From: Ruminococcus champanellensis 18P13 = JCM 17042 | GTDB taxonomy: Bacteria; Bacillota; Clostridia; Oscillospirales; Ruminococcaceae | Direction: 5' to 3' | Assembly: GCF_000210095.1 (NCBI RefSeq) | Contig: NC_021039.1 | Coordinates: forward strand, 1,780,471-1,844,470 | Length of the DNA stretch: 64,000 nt | In this document: positions 1-8,547 of the stretch, piece after piece | How positions within the stretch are numbered: position 1 is the first letter of the stretch | Layout: the number at the start of each line of letters is the position of its first letter | Program-made: the position numbers and the translations under genes | Notes under the pieces: model-generated | What the model saw: only the letters and a program-made list of their open reading frames with translations | Databases searched by the model: none | What the model was told of the DNA's origin: nothing

Positions 1-528
1 CAGAAAGCGCATGCAGGGGAGGACACCCGACACGATTATCTGGAAACCGGCTCTGTTTACCGGATCCCGGATGCCCGGAGCATGGAAAAGCTGACAGAGG
101 ATTATGCGCTGCAGATCAGTATGACCAACGTGTACGAAAAATTCCAGATCGAATATCAGGTGCAAAAATCTTTGATTGCCATATTTTTGCTGGTAACCGT
201 TCTGATGATCCTGCTGTATGTATCCGTACTTCGTACCATCCTGCAACTGGATTATCAAGTGAATGCCACAGAGCTTGCCATCCGGAAAACCCTTGGGGAG
301 TCCATATTGCAGAAAAATCGGCGGTATTTCGTGACCGCGCTGGTGATTGGCGGCATCAATCTGCTCGCTGCCGGGATTTATGTGTACAAAACCGGAATGC
401 AGCATGCGTTGTTTGTGCTGACAGTGCCTTGTCTGCTGACCATGATCAATATAGCGCTGATCTACCGGATGATCCGGAAGCTGGAAGCGCAGCAGCTGTC
501 CAAAATTCTCAAAGGCGGTGCGTTATGA
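1..528 (+). CDS. ABC transporter permease, C-terminal part (bacteriocin-associated type)
   Basis: The frame is open from the first base, so the gene starts upstream and only its last 175 codons are visible. Three hydrophobic segments can be read: about residues 55-80 (SLIAIFLLVTVLMILLYVSV), 108-128 (FVTALVIGGINLLAAGIYVY) and 133-155. Between the first two lies a basic loop with ATELAIRKTLGESILQKNRR. This pattern resembles the last membrane domain of FtsX-like permeases and the bacteriocin-associated integral membrane family (DUF1430). The stop overlaps the start of the ATPase gene (ATGA), so the two products probably form one exporter. The substrate is unknown. A general FtsX/MacB-type permease is the alternative. 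Confidence 0.7.
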   Translation, partial: QKAHAGEDTRHDYLETGSVYRIPDARSMEKLTEDYALQISMTNVYEKFQIEYQVQKSLIAIFLLVTVLMILLYVSVLRTILQLDYQVNATELAIRKTLGESILQKNRRYFVTALVIGGINLLAAGIYVYKTGMQHALFVLTVPCLLTMINIALIYRMIRKLEAQQLSKILKGGAL

Positions 529-1139
529 TTCAGATAAACCATGTGAAAAAAGCCATTGGCGGTCATGTGATCTTTGATGACCTGTCCATGCAGATTGCAG
601 ACCGGGAATTTGCGGTACTCACCGGGCCTTCCGGCTGCGGCAAAACCACCCTGCTGCACATGATCGGCGGGATCGAGCCGGTGGACAGCGGCGACATTCT
701 CGTGGGAGACTTCAATGTGGCAAATGGAAAAAATCTCATGCACTATTACCGGCATGAAGTGGGCTTCCTGTTTCAGAATTTTGCCCTGGTAGAGCGGAAA
801 ACCGTTGCGGAAAATCTGGGCATGATTCGCAAGGACGCCCGCAGCAGTCTTTCTATGGTGGATGCCCTCCGGCGTGTAGGCATGGAGGGCAAGGAAACAC
901 AAATGGTATATTCTTTGTCCGGCGGGGAGCAGCAGCGCATTGCCCTTGCCCGGCTTATGATGAAGCAATGCAGTCTGATTCTGGCGGATGAGCCAACCGG
1001 TTCCCTGGATCCGAACAATGCAGCGCAGGTGATGGAAATTCTCAAGTCTTTCTCTGAAATGGGCAAAACTGTCATTATGGTGACACATGCGCCCAATCTC
1101 ATCGAACCCTCCATGCGGCATATTGCGCTGGATGCATAA
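525..1139 (+). CDS. ABC transporter ATP-binding protein
   Basis: A 204-residue nucleotide-binding domain, full length for a stand-alone ABC ATPase. Walker A is GPSGCGKT at 34-41, the Q-loop glutamine is at 84 (FLFQNF), the signature LSGGEQQ is at 131-137, Walker B LILADEP is at 151-157 followed by the D-loop, and the switch histidine is H188. The sequence type (LolD/MacB/bacteriocin exporter) matches the permease just upstream. The start ATG at 525 overlaps the permease stop by four bases, which implies translational coupling. It powers export or extrusion at the cytoplasmic membrane; the substrate cannot be told. Confidence 0.93.
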   Translation: MIQINHVKKAIGGHVIFDDLSMQIADREFAVLTGPSGCGKTTLLHMIGGIEPVDSGDILVGDFNVANGKNLMHYYRHEVGFLFQNFALVERKTVAENLGMIRKDARSSLSMVDALRRVGMEGKETQMVYSLSGGEQQRIALARLMMKQCSLILADEPTGSLDPNNAAQVMEILKSFSEMGKTVIMVTHAPNLIEPSMRHIALDA

Positions 1140-1142
1140 ACG

Positions 1143-1173
1143 GGCTGCCACACAATCCCTGTGCGGCGTTGCC
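1143..1173. repeat. Degenerate copy of the GGCAAYACCGCAC palindromic repeat
   Basis: Immediately after the ABC ATPase stop, a short element ends in GTGCGGCGTTGCC, matching the right end of the repeat family seen elsewhere in this window. The left half is degenerate (GGCTGCCACACA). Confidence 0.5.
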
Positions 1174-1198
1174 TTTACTCCTTTTGTCTGTTATTTTA

Positions 1199-1250
1199 GG
1201 CAGTATCATGGGCCGGATCGGCTTTGCATGGTGCTGCCGTTTTGTTTGAT
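1199..1250 (+). terminator. Probable terminator of the ABC operon, related to the repeat family
   Basis: GGCAGTATCATG pairs over 12 positions (with G-U pairs) with CATGGTGCTGCC, followed by the T-rich CGTTTTGTTTG. It serves as an intrinsic terminator candidate, and its ends resemble the palindromic repeat family. Confidence 0.55.
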
Positions 1251-1276
1251 AAAACAGAAATGAAGAACATGGCATA

Positions 1277-1346
1277 TGACCAATTGAGTAGGATTTTGAC
1301 CAATTGAGTAATAATGCTTGCGTTTTCATAATCCGGATTGTATAAT
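1277..1346 (+). promoter_or_regulatory. Promoter with two direct repeats just upstream of the -35
   Basis: The 14-mer TGACCAATTGAGTA occurs at 1277-1290 and again, identically, at 1297-1310, a period of 20 bp or about two helical turns. Seven bases downstream is a weak -35 (TTGCGT, 1318-1323), a 17-bp spacer and a perfect TATAAT (1341-1346). This is the layout expected for a promoter activated by a protein that binds direct repeats, as LytTR-family regulators do. The regulator is not proven; a LytTR regulator is encoded at 18522-19247. Confidence 0.65.
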
Positions 1347-1350
1347 GTAT

Positions 1351-1419
1351 GCAGCACCGCACGAGACCTGTGCGGAATATGTTGGGCAGAACCGTTGGGC
1401 ATGCTTTGCACGGTGCTGC
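1351..1419 (+). repeat. Inverted repeat in the leader of the receiver-like gene
   Basis: GCAGCACCG at the left and CGGTGCTGC at the right are perfect inverted repeats 69 bp apart end to end, followed by TTTATTTG. With the TATAAT at 1341-1346 the transcript would start at about the left arm, so the leader RNA opens with this hairpin. The ends resemble the palindromic repeat family. Confidence 0.5.
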
Positions 1420-1456
1420 TTTATTTGTAGCTGCACAGCAGGAAAGGGGGAGACAT

Positions 1457-1849
1457 GTGGACATTGTAGTTTACGGCAGGGAAGGTACTGCCCTGACCGG
1501 TATGATCCGGGATACGGCTGTCATGCAGTACAGGCTGCTGCATTTTCTGACGCCGGAAAGCTATGACGCATACCTTGCAGCGCTCCGCAGCAGTGTGCCG
1601 GAGATCATTTGCATTGCTGTTCCGGGCGCTGTGGGAATGGAGGCTGCTATAGCCGCCCACGAGCTTTGCCCCAAGGCGTCACTGGTGTGGTTTGCAGAGG
1701 ATGCGGCCTTTGGCGCCCAGTCTTACCGGGTGGACTGTCGGTATTTTACCGCAGAGCCGGTGAATGGAGCCGTGGTTGCAGAGGCAATCAGGCATTGCTG
1801 TTCTGTTTCCGGCTATGCAGACACAGAGTTTCAGGAGGTAGAGGTATGA
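1457..1849 (+). CDS. Degenerate receiver-like protein, coupled to the giant surface protein
   Basis: A GTG start is chosen because AAAGGGGGAG lies eight bases upstream; longer readings would run through the leader hairpin. The 130-residue product has an alternating beta-alpha pattern like a response-regulator receiver (MDIVVYGREG, EIICIAVPGAVGMEAAIAA, ASLVWFAEDAAFGAQSYRVD, YFTAEPV). The phosphoacceptor Asp is absent (V-P near residue 55) and the conserved Lys before the final Pro is replaced by Glu. There is no output domain. The stop overlaps the next start (ATGA). Inference: a non-phosphorylated regulatory or partner protein for the giant gene. The fold assignment is tentative. Confidence 0.6.
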   Translation: MDIVVYGREGTALTGMIRDTAVMQYRLLHFLTPESYDAYLAALRSSVPEIICIAVPGAVGMEAAIAAHELCPKASLVWFAEDAAFGAQSYRVDCRYFTAEPVNGAVVAEAIRHCCSVSGYADTEFQEVEV

Positions 1850-4800
1850 AGCAAAAACAAAGATGGCTGGCGATGCTGCTGTCGGTGCTGATGGTATGGA
1901 CCATGCTCCCTACCGCAGGACTGCCTGCATACAGGGTTTGGGCGGCGAAGAGCGTGACCTTCACACCCATATATGGTACAGCCGGCGTGAGTGAAGAAGA
2001 AAGCTACGACAAGATCCTTGACGGAAAAAAGACGCAGGATGATTTCTCGAAGTGGTGTGTGGAGTATTTTATCGGTGCAGAGGCGGTATTCCGGGCATCG
2101 GAGGAGATCTATGTCAGTGGATACACCATTACCACCGGTAATGACAACGCAACCGCAATCGGCAGAAATCCCGAGAGCTGGACCCTTTATGGCTGCAATG
2201 ACTATGAGTCAGGTGCCAACTGGGAAACCATCCATGCGGTCACGAATGACACTGTACTCCAAAATGAAAATTATGCATCCTATGATTTCACATTTACGGC
2301 TACATCTAATAAGTATCGGTATTTCAAACTGGAGATCACGGCAATCGAGGACGGGGACGTTTTTCAGATGGCAGAGTTTGAACTGCAGTATTCTACCTGT
2401 GCACATCAGTGGTCAACAAGCGGTATGATAGGGCCAATCTGCACAGAGCCTGCCTATATCGTAGAAACCTGCACGGTATGCAGCGAAGTACGGAAAGTTC
2501 CCCTGGAAAGTCATCCTGCACTGGGGCATGACTGGGAGACCACAGAGACTACGGATCCTACCTGCGAGATGGATGGAACATTGAAGCAGGTCTGCAAGCG
2601 TTGCAGTACTGCGCAAACCATTCCGGATGAAAGTAACCCTGCACTGGGGCACGACTGGGAGACCACAGAAACTACGGCTCCTACCTGTGAGTTGCAGGGA
2701 ACATTGAAGCAGGTCTGCAAGCGGTGCAGTACTGAGCAAACCATTCCGGATGAAAGTAACCCTGCATTGGGACACGATTGGGAGCCAACGGAGGTTACAG
2801 ACCCTACCTGTACGAAGGACGGTCAGCTGACAGAGGTTTGCAAGCGATGCAGTACTGAGCAAACCATTCCGGATGAGGGTAAGTCGGCACTGGGACATGA
2901 TTGGAAGATTGTGGAGACCTTGGATCCCACCTGCACGGAGAATGGGCAGCTAAAGCAAGTCTGCACACGGTGCAGTGCGGAGCAAACCGTCCCCGATGCG
3001 AATGCACCTGCACAGGGGCATCAATATGTGGACAACGTATGCCTGTTCTGTAAGCAGCCAGGCTTTACATTGATCCAACCGTCTGGCAGTGGTTCATCCA
3101 GCGATCCTTATCAGCTTAGCTGTGCAGAGCATCTGTACTGGCTGGCGGATCTGGTGAATAGTGGCAATAACAACATCCCGTATGCTGTTCTGACGGAAGA
3201 CATTGTCGTGAACGAAAATCTGCTTCAGTCTTTGCAGTTCGATGAGAACGGGAATGTACTGAACGGAAATCAGTTCGCCACATGGACCCCCATCGGAACC
3301 AGAGAAAATCCTCTGATCCTGGAAAAAATAGACGGACAGGGGCATGCCATCAGTGGCTTGTATTTTAATGATGCAGCAGCCTATAACGTGGGATTGTTTG
3401 GACACTCTTTGCAGGGCACGATCGAGAATCTGCACATTAGAGACTCTTATCTGAACGCATCACAGTGTGTGGGTGGTGTGTGCGGCTATATGGTTGATGG
3501 CAAAATGATCGAGTGCAGCTTCGATGGCATGATCAACGGCTCAGACACGGTAGGCGGTTTGTGCGGTTTAGCCGGGGGAGTAGATTTCACCAGTTGCAGC
3601 AATGTAGGCACCATATCCGCTTTTGAATATGTTGGTGCTATAAGCGGCAGCACCTCTGGCATAGTGCAGAGCTGCTACTACCTGGAGGGCTGCAACGGAG
3701 CAAATACGAGTTTGAATGCATACGGGGAAAGCAAAACCGCAGAAGAATTCAAAGACGGAAGCGTCTGCACGCTGCTGGGCGGTCACCCCTATTATGATGA
3801 GAACGGCTTCTGCGTGTACTGTGACACCGGCTATCAGCAGCCTGTTAGGAATGCAGCCGGGCAGTATGAGATCTCCAGCGCCGGGGAGCTGTATTGGTTC
3901 GCGTCACAAGTCAACACACAAAATGCGAGCGCAAAAGCTGTCCTGACGGCGGACATCACCGTGAATCCCGATCTGCTCCAGTCCTTGCAGTTTGATGCAG
4001 AGGGGAACGTGACCAATGGGTCGGATTTCACAGCCTGGACTCCCATCGGCACAAGCAGTAGAGTTTACCAAGGAACCTTTGACGGACAGGGGCACACCAT
4101 CAGCGGCTTGTATTTCAATGACAAGACACAGGAATTCATCGGTCTGTTCGGGTATGCGCAAGGCACCATTCAAAACATTCATGTTGCAGATTCTTATTTC
4201 AATGGAAGGGATTGCGTGGGGGGCATATGCGGCTTCATATACCAAGGCGGTACCATAACCCACTGCAGCTTTAGTGGAACGGTAAGCGGAGTAGATGCAG
4301 TAGGCGGCGTGGTTGGGCAGAGCACCCGGGGCGCAGTTTCCGGCTGCAGCAATGTGGGTACCGTTTCCTGTCCCGGTCGTAGTTCTTCTGTCGGCGGAAT
4401 TCTCGGCTTTATATTGAACGGTACTGTACGTAATTCCTATTACCTGGAGGGATGCAACGGAGCGGGTACCGAATTTACCTCTATAGAGGGTGTAGGTACA
4501 AGCAAGACCGCAGAAGAATTCCGGAACGGAGACGTATGCACAGCCCTTGGCTATCATGCTTATTACACTGCCGATGGGTTCTGCGGATACTGCGATGCAT
4601 ATCAGGAAGCAGTGCAGAACGAAGCCGGAACCTACGAGATCTCCAATGCCGGACAGCTGTACTGGTTCGCAGACAAGGTAAACAACGACAACGAAACCTA
4701 CGGCAGTGCGAATGCGGTACTGACCGGGGACATTACAGTGAACAAAGGGGTTCTGACGGCGGATGGACAGCTGGCAGAAGATGCAAGCAAGTTCAGAGTC

Positions 4801-6543
4801 TGGACGCCCATCGGCACCAAGTATGATAATACCTCCACGGTCGTTCCGTACAACGGTATTTTTGACGGACAGGGATATACCATCAGCGGGCTGTACTGCA
4901 ACAAAAATGTAAAGTACGGCGGTCTGTTCGGATATCTGGGGAGCGGAACGATCACCAATGTATCCGTTACGGATATGTACATTCAGACGGCAGAAGGCCA
5001 TTCCGGTCTGTGCGCATATATGCAGAACGGCACCATATCCAATGTGCGTCTTACAAACGCACGCCTGCTGGTTGAGGAAAATGGCGGATTGGGCTGGGCT
5101 GGTCTGTGTGCGTATGCGGAGGACGGTACGATCTCCAATGCGCACGTTTCGGACACATACATCATGGTAGCTGGAAACAGTGCCGGCGGTATATGCGGCA
5201 GAATGGAAAAGGGCACGATTTCTGATTGTCCTTCTGCAGCTACCGTAGCAGCCGAAGAAAATTGGTCACACATTACCTTGGTCGGCGGCATATGCGGCGC
5301 AACCGACAGCGGTAAAATCGTTAACTGTTACAGCGTTGGAAAGCTCGCCGAAGTGAACAATGGCATATGCAGCAACATGGGGGAAGGCGCTTCCGCCACA
5401 AATTGCTACTATCTTTCTGAAACGGAGGAAAGCGGCACCACTTGCGGTGGAACAGCAAAGTCAGCTGCAGCCTTTGCCAGCGGCGAGGTAGCATACCTGC
5501 TGCAGGATGGTCGGGCAGCGACCGTCTGGGGACAGGTGATCGGAACGGATGCATTCCCCATGCCAGGCAGTGCAAAGGTATACCAGATCACACACTATGC
5601 AGGCTGCAACAATACAAGTCCCTCTACAAACAGCTACAGCAATCTGAAGAAGGCTGATACCTTCGGTGCGCATGCTTATGTGAATAGCAAATGCAAGTAC
5701 TGCGGCATGTTTGAAGATGGCATTGGAGCTAAGCTTGCCGGGTATACCCTGACGTTGAACGGCAGAATCGGTGTGAACTTCCACATTGAGTTGGATCAAA
5801 GCATTGCCAATGACCCGGTGACCTATATGCTGTTTACTTTGCCGGATGGCACCTTCCGGCAGATCTATGTGGATGATGCCACTACGACGGAGATCAACGG
5901 GGTTACTTATCATGTGTTCACCGTGGAAATGGTAGCCAAGGAGATGACTACTCAGATTACAGCGCAGATTTGCAACGGCAGACAGCAGGGAGAGCTGTAC
6001 ACCTTTACGGTAGCAGAATACGCAGACTACATTCTGGCAAACACAGAAAAGTATTCCCCCGAAACTGCGGCACTGGCACAGGCGCTGCTGAACTACGGTA
6101 CTCATGCAAAGGCGTATTTTGACGGAGAGACGCTGGGCGCAACGGAGGAAATGAACCGTGTGACTGCGGATACTCTGGCGGATGCAGTGCCCACCATATC
6201 CGGTGAGCTGCCGGAGGGGATCACCTACTATGGTTCCAGCCTGTTGCTGGAATCCGGTACGGTGGTACGGCATTACTTCCGTGTCGCAGATGATGCGGAT
6301 GTAAGCGCATACGGCTTCACGGGGAACAAGGGCAAATATTATTACATGGATCAGGAAGCCGTTCTCGGTACAGTCAATCAGAACTGCGTGATCGGCGGAT
6401 ATGTCCTCAGCTATGACACCATGTGTTATGTGCGCAGCGTGCTGGCAAGTGCGGATGCACCGGACAATCTGAAACAGGTGGTTACGGCTCTGTATCTGTA
6501 CAATCAGGCGGCAATTGCGTATCAGCAGAATCCGGTTTCATAA
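1846..6543 (+). CDS. Giant secreted GLUG-repeat protein (1565 residues)
   Basis: The start at ATG 1846 follows AGGAGGTAGAGGT and gives a classical signal peptide (basic MKQKQR, hydrophobic core, cleavage near residue 33). Domains in order: a discoidin/F5-8C-like module at about 38-184; four 41-residue repeats at about 225-390, each with a GHDW motif and a CxxC-type Cys pair; three long blocks at about 415-1210 with WTPIGT, FDGQGHTISGLY and VGGICG motifs typical of GLUG repeats; and a C-terminal domain at about 1290-1565 that recurs in the protein at 9732-17111. No LPXTG, SLH or dockerin pair is visible. Likely extracellular, binding glycans or other surfaces; function unknown. It is co-transcribed with the receiver-like gene. 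Confidence 0.85.
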   Translation: MKQKQRWLAMLLSVLMVWTMLPTAGLPAYRVWAAKSVTFTPIYGTAGVSEEESYDKILDGKKTQDDFSKWCVEYFIGAEAVFRASEEIYVSGYTITTGNDNATAIGRNPESWTLYGCNDYESGANWETIHAVTNDTVLQNENYASYDFTFTATSNKYRYFKLEITAIEDGDVFQMAEFELQYSTCAHQWSTSGMIGPICTEPAYIVETCTVCSEVRKVPLESHPALGHDWETTETTDPTCEMDGTLKQVCKRCSTAQTIPDESNPALGHDWETTETTAPTCELQGTLKQVCKRCSTEQTIPDESNPALGHDWEPTEVTDPTCTKDGQLTEVCKRCSTEQTIPDEGKSALGHDWKIVETLDPTCTENGQLKQVCTRCSAEQTVPDANAPAQGHQYVDNVCLFCKQPGFTLIQPSGSGSSSDPYQLSCAEHLYWLADLVNSGNNNIPYAVLTEDIVVNENLLQSLQFDENGNVLNGNQFATWTPIGTRENPLILEKIDGQGHAISGLYFNDAAAYNVGLFGHSLQGTIENLHIRDSYLNASQCVGGVCGYMVDGKMIECSFDGMINGSDTVGGLCGLAGGVDFTSCSNVGTISAFEYVGAISGSTSGIVQSCYYLEGCNGANTSLNAYGESKTAEEFKDGSVCTLLGGHPYYDENGFCVYCDTGYQQPVRNAAGQYEISSAGELYWFASQVNTQNASAKAVLTADITVNPDLLQSLQFDAEGNVTNGSDFTAWTPIGTSSRVYQGTFDGQGHTISGLYFNDKTQEFIGLFGYAQGTIQNIHVADSYFNGRDCVGGICGFIYQGGTITHCSFSGTVSGVDAVGGVVGQSTRGAVSGCSNVGTVSCPGRSSSVGGILGFILNGTVRNSYYLEGCNGAGTEFTSIEGVGTSKTAEEFRNGDVCTALGYHAYYTADGFCGYCDAYQEAVQNEAGTYEISNAGQLYWFADKVNNDNETYGSANAVLTGDITVNKGVLTADGQLAEDASKFRVWTPIGTKYDNTSTVVPYNGIFDGQGYTISGLYCNKNVKYGGLFGYLGSGTITNVSVTDMYIQTAEGHSGLCAYMQNGTISNVRLTNARLLVEENGGLGWAGLCAYAEDGTISNAHVSDTYIMVAGNSAGGICGRMEKGTISDCPSAATVAAEENWSHITLVGGICGATDSGKIVNCYSVGKLAEVNNGICSNMGEGASATNCYYLSETEESGTTCGGTAKSAAAFASGEVAYLLQDGRAATVWGQVIGTDAFPMPGSAKVYQITHYAGCNNTSPSTNSYSNLKKADTFGAHAYVNSKCKYCGMFEDGIGAKLAGYTLTLNGRIGVNFHIELDQSIANDPVTYMLFTLPDGTFRQIYVDDATTTEINGVTYHVFTVEMVAKEMTTQITAQICNGRQQGELYTFTVAEYADYILANTEKYSPETAALAQALLNYGTHAKAYFDGETLGATEEMNRVTADTLADAVPTISGELPEGITYYGSSLLLESGTVVRHYFRVADDADVSAYGFTGNKGKYYYMDQEAVLGTVNQNCVIGGYVLSYDTMCYVRSVLASADAPDNLKQVVTALYLYNQAAIAYQQNPVS
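2518..3009 (+). repeat. Four tandem 123-bp coding repeats
   Basis: Units begin at 2518, 2641, 2764 and 2887, exactly 123 bp (41 codons) apart, each starting GCAYTGGGRCAYGAYTGG. They encode the ALGHDWE-TCE-CKRCS repeats of the giant protein. A shorter diverged unit precedes them and another follows. Confidence 0.9.
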
Positions 6544-6551
6544 ATCCAACA

Positions 6552-6580
6552 AGCCCCATCGAGAAATCGATGGGGCTTTT
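6552..6580 (+). terminator. Intrinsic terminator
   Basis: AGCCCCATCGA and TCGATGGGGCT form an 11-bp stem with a GAAA-type loop followed by TTTT, directly after the giant gene. Confidence 0.9.
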
Positions 6581-6589
6581 GCAATCCAA

Positions 6590-6623
6590 GGCGGCACCCC
6601 ACAAAGCTCTGTGCGGCGTTGTC
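6590..6623. repeat. Palindromic repeat family copy
   Basis: GGCGGCACCCCACAAAG at the left faces GTGCGGCGTTGTC at the right; an imperfect 34-bp palindrome of the GGCAAYACCGCAC family, in the intergenic region before the GH127 gene. Confidence 0.7.
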
Positions 6624-6656
6624 TAAGAATTTTCCACCTGCTGCCCGATTTGTCTA

Positions 6657-6685
6657 CTGACAGATCCGGCTGCGTGGTGTATCAT
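6657..6685 (+). promoter_or_regulatory. Promoter for the GH127 gene
   Basis: CTGACA (6657-6662), 17-bp spacer, TATCAT (6680-6685). The transcript would carry the next palindromic repeat in its leader. Confidence 0.5.
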
Positions 6686-6699
6686 AGAAATACACTGAA

Positions 6700-6732
6700 G
6701 GCAACACCACACAATCTTCGTGCGATGTTGCC
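6700..6732. repeat. Palindromic repeat family copy in the GH127 leader
   Basis: GGCAACACCACACAATCTTC faces TGCGATGTTGCC, a 33-bp imperfect palindrome ending just upstream of the ribosome binding site (GGAGGG) of the GH127 gene. Confidence 0.8.
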
Positions 6733-6753
6733 TGAAAAACGGAGGGAAACCAT

Positions 6754-8547
6754 ATGCCAAGCAGAATCCAAATCGAAAATACATATCTTCTGCCGGGATT
6801 GTTCAAGGAACGTGCAGACATCAACAGAGCATACCTGATGGAGTTGAAAAGTGAAAATCTGCTCCAGAACTTTTTGCTGGAGGCCGGGGTCCGTACAGAT
6901 CGGGACGTAACGGAGATGCATCTGGGCTGGGAATCTCCCACCTGTCAGCTGCGTGGCCACTTCCTTGGGCACTGGCTGTCCGCTGCCGCCTTGCTGATCG
7001 CACAGAATCAGGATCGGGAGCTGAAAGCAAAGCTGGATACCATTATCGATGCGCTTGCCCGTTGTCAGGAACTGAATGGAGGCAGGTGGATCGGATCAAT
7101 CCCGGAAAAGTACTTTGAAAAGCTGAAGAAAAACGAATACATCTGGTCGCCCCAGTATACCCTGCACAAGACCCTGCTGGGCTTGTATCACAGTGCCCTG
7201 TATGCAAAAAACCAAGTGGCATTGGAGATCTTGGGCAGGGCAGCGGACTGGTACCTGGAGTGGACGGAGAAGATGATGCAAAAAAATCCCCACGCTGTGT
7301 ACAGCGGTGAGGAGGGCGGCATGTTGGAGGTATGGGCAGGCTTGTACCAGCTGACGGAAGATGAACGCTACCTGACCCTTGCGCAGCGGTATGCCCATCC
7401 TTCCATATTTGGCAGGCTTGCGGATGGGGAAGACCCCTTGTCCAACTGTCACGCAAACGCCAGCATTCCCTGGGCGCATGGTGCGGCAAAAATGTATGAG
7501 ATCACAGGGGATGCAGCGTGGCTGGAGCTTGTGAAGCGGTTCTGGCAATGTGCCGTTTCGGATCGGGATGCCTTTTGCACCGGTGGGCAAAATTCCGGCG
7601 AGTTCTGGATTCCCCCCCGGAAGCTGGGCATGTTTCTGGGAGAGCGTACACAGGAATTCTGCACGGTGTATAATATGGTGCGGCTGGCAGATTACCTGTT
7701 CTGCTTTACAGGAGCGCATGAATACCTGGACTATATTGAAAACAATCTCTACAATGGGTTCCTTGCACAGCAGAATAAATATACAGGCATGCCGGCGTAT
7801 TTCCTGCCTATGAAGGCGGGAAGCGTGAAAAAATGGGGCAGCAAAACAAAGGATTTCTGGTGCTGTCACGGCACAACCGTACAGGCTCACACCATATATC
7901 CCCAGCTTTGCTGGTATGCGGACAAAGAGCAGAACCGTCTGATTCTTGCGCAGTATATTAACTCGGTCTGCAAGTTCAATGCCCATGTGACCATTACCCA
8001 GAGCGTGGATATGAAGTATTACAACGATGGGGCATCCTTCGACGAGCGGGATGACAGCAGAATGTTCCGGTGGTATATCAAGCTGCACGTCAAGGCGGAA
8101 CAGCCGGAACGGTTTACTCTTTCTCTGCGGATCCCAGCATGGGTGGCAGGGGAGCTGGTGATCCTGGTGAATGGACAGCATGCAGAGGTTGAATCAGTGA
8201 ATGGCTTTGCCGAACTGGATCGGGTCTGGGAGGACGATACGGTGAATCTCTATTTCCCGGCGGCGCTGACCACCTGTTCCTTGCCGGACATGCCCCAGTT
8301 GCTGGCGTTCCGGGAGGGCCCCATTGTGCTGGCAGGATTGTGTGAATCCGATCGAGGCATTTACCTGGCGCAGAATGACCCCACAAGTGCACTGACCCCC
8401 GTCACGGAGCATACCTATGACACCTTTCCCTGGCGGCAAAGCGTGTACCGGACGATCCATCAGCCGGAAAACTTTGAACTGGTGCCTCTGTATGATATCA
8501 CGGACGAGTGCTATACGGTGTACTTCACGAAAAAGTCCCTCAATTGA
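6754..8547 (+). CDS. GH127 family beta-L-arabinofuranosidase-like enzyme
   Basis: A 597-residue protein of the DUF1680/GH127 family, which releases terminal beta-L-arabinofuranose from plant glycans. The family's zinc site (Glu and three Cys, one being the nucleophile) can be recognised: E301 and C303 in TQEFCTVYN, and C370-C371 in DFWCCHGTTVQ. An N-terminal alpha/alpha barrel runs to about residue 415 and beta-sandwich domains follow. No signal peptide is seen, so it acts on imported oligosaccharides. GGAGGGAAACCAT precedes the ATG. The 3' end overlaps by eight bases the end of a convergent AraC gene, a plausible dedicated regulator. Related GH families with the same fold (GH142, GH146) cannot be excluded. 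Confidence 0.85.
   Translation: MPSRIQIENTYLLPGLFKERADINRAYLMELKSENLLQNFLLEAGVRTDRDVTEMHLGWESPTCQLRGHFLGHWLSAAALLIAQNQDRELKAKLDTIIDALARCQELNGGRWIGSIPEKYFEKLKKNEYIWSPQYTLHKTLLGLYHSALYAKNQVALEILGRAADWYLEWTEKMMQKNPHAVYSGEEGGMLEVWAGLYQLTEDERYLTLAQRYAHPSIFGRLADGEDPLSNCHANASIPWAHGAAKMYEITGDAAWLELVKRFWQCAVSDRDAFCTGGQNSGEFWIPPRKLGMFLGERTQEFCTVYNMVRLADYLFCFTGAHEYLDYIENNLYNGFLAQQNKYTGMPAYFLPMKAGSVKKWGSKTKDFWCCHGTTVQAHTIYPQLCWYADKEQNRLILAQYINSVCKFNAHVTITQSVDMKYYNDGASFDERDDSRMFRWYIKLHVKAEQPERFTLSLRIPAWVAGELVILVNGQHAEVESVNGFAELDRVWEDDTVNLYFPAALTTCSLPDMPQLLAFREGPIVLAGLCESDRGIYLAQNDPTSALTPVTEHTYDTFPWRQSVYRTIHQPENFELVPLYDITDECYTVYFTKKSLN

Noticed and set aside
2518..3009. Regular 123-bp repeats as a possible CRISPR array
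   Set aside because: The period is too long, there are no unique spacers between short repeats, and the repeats are in frame within a coding sequence.
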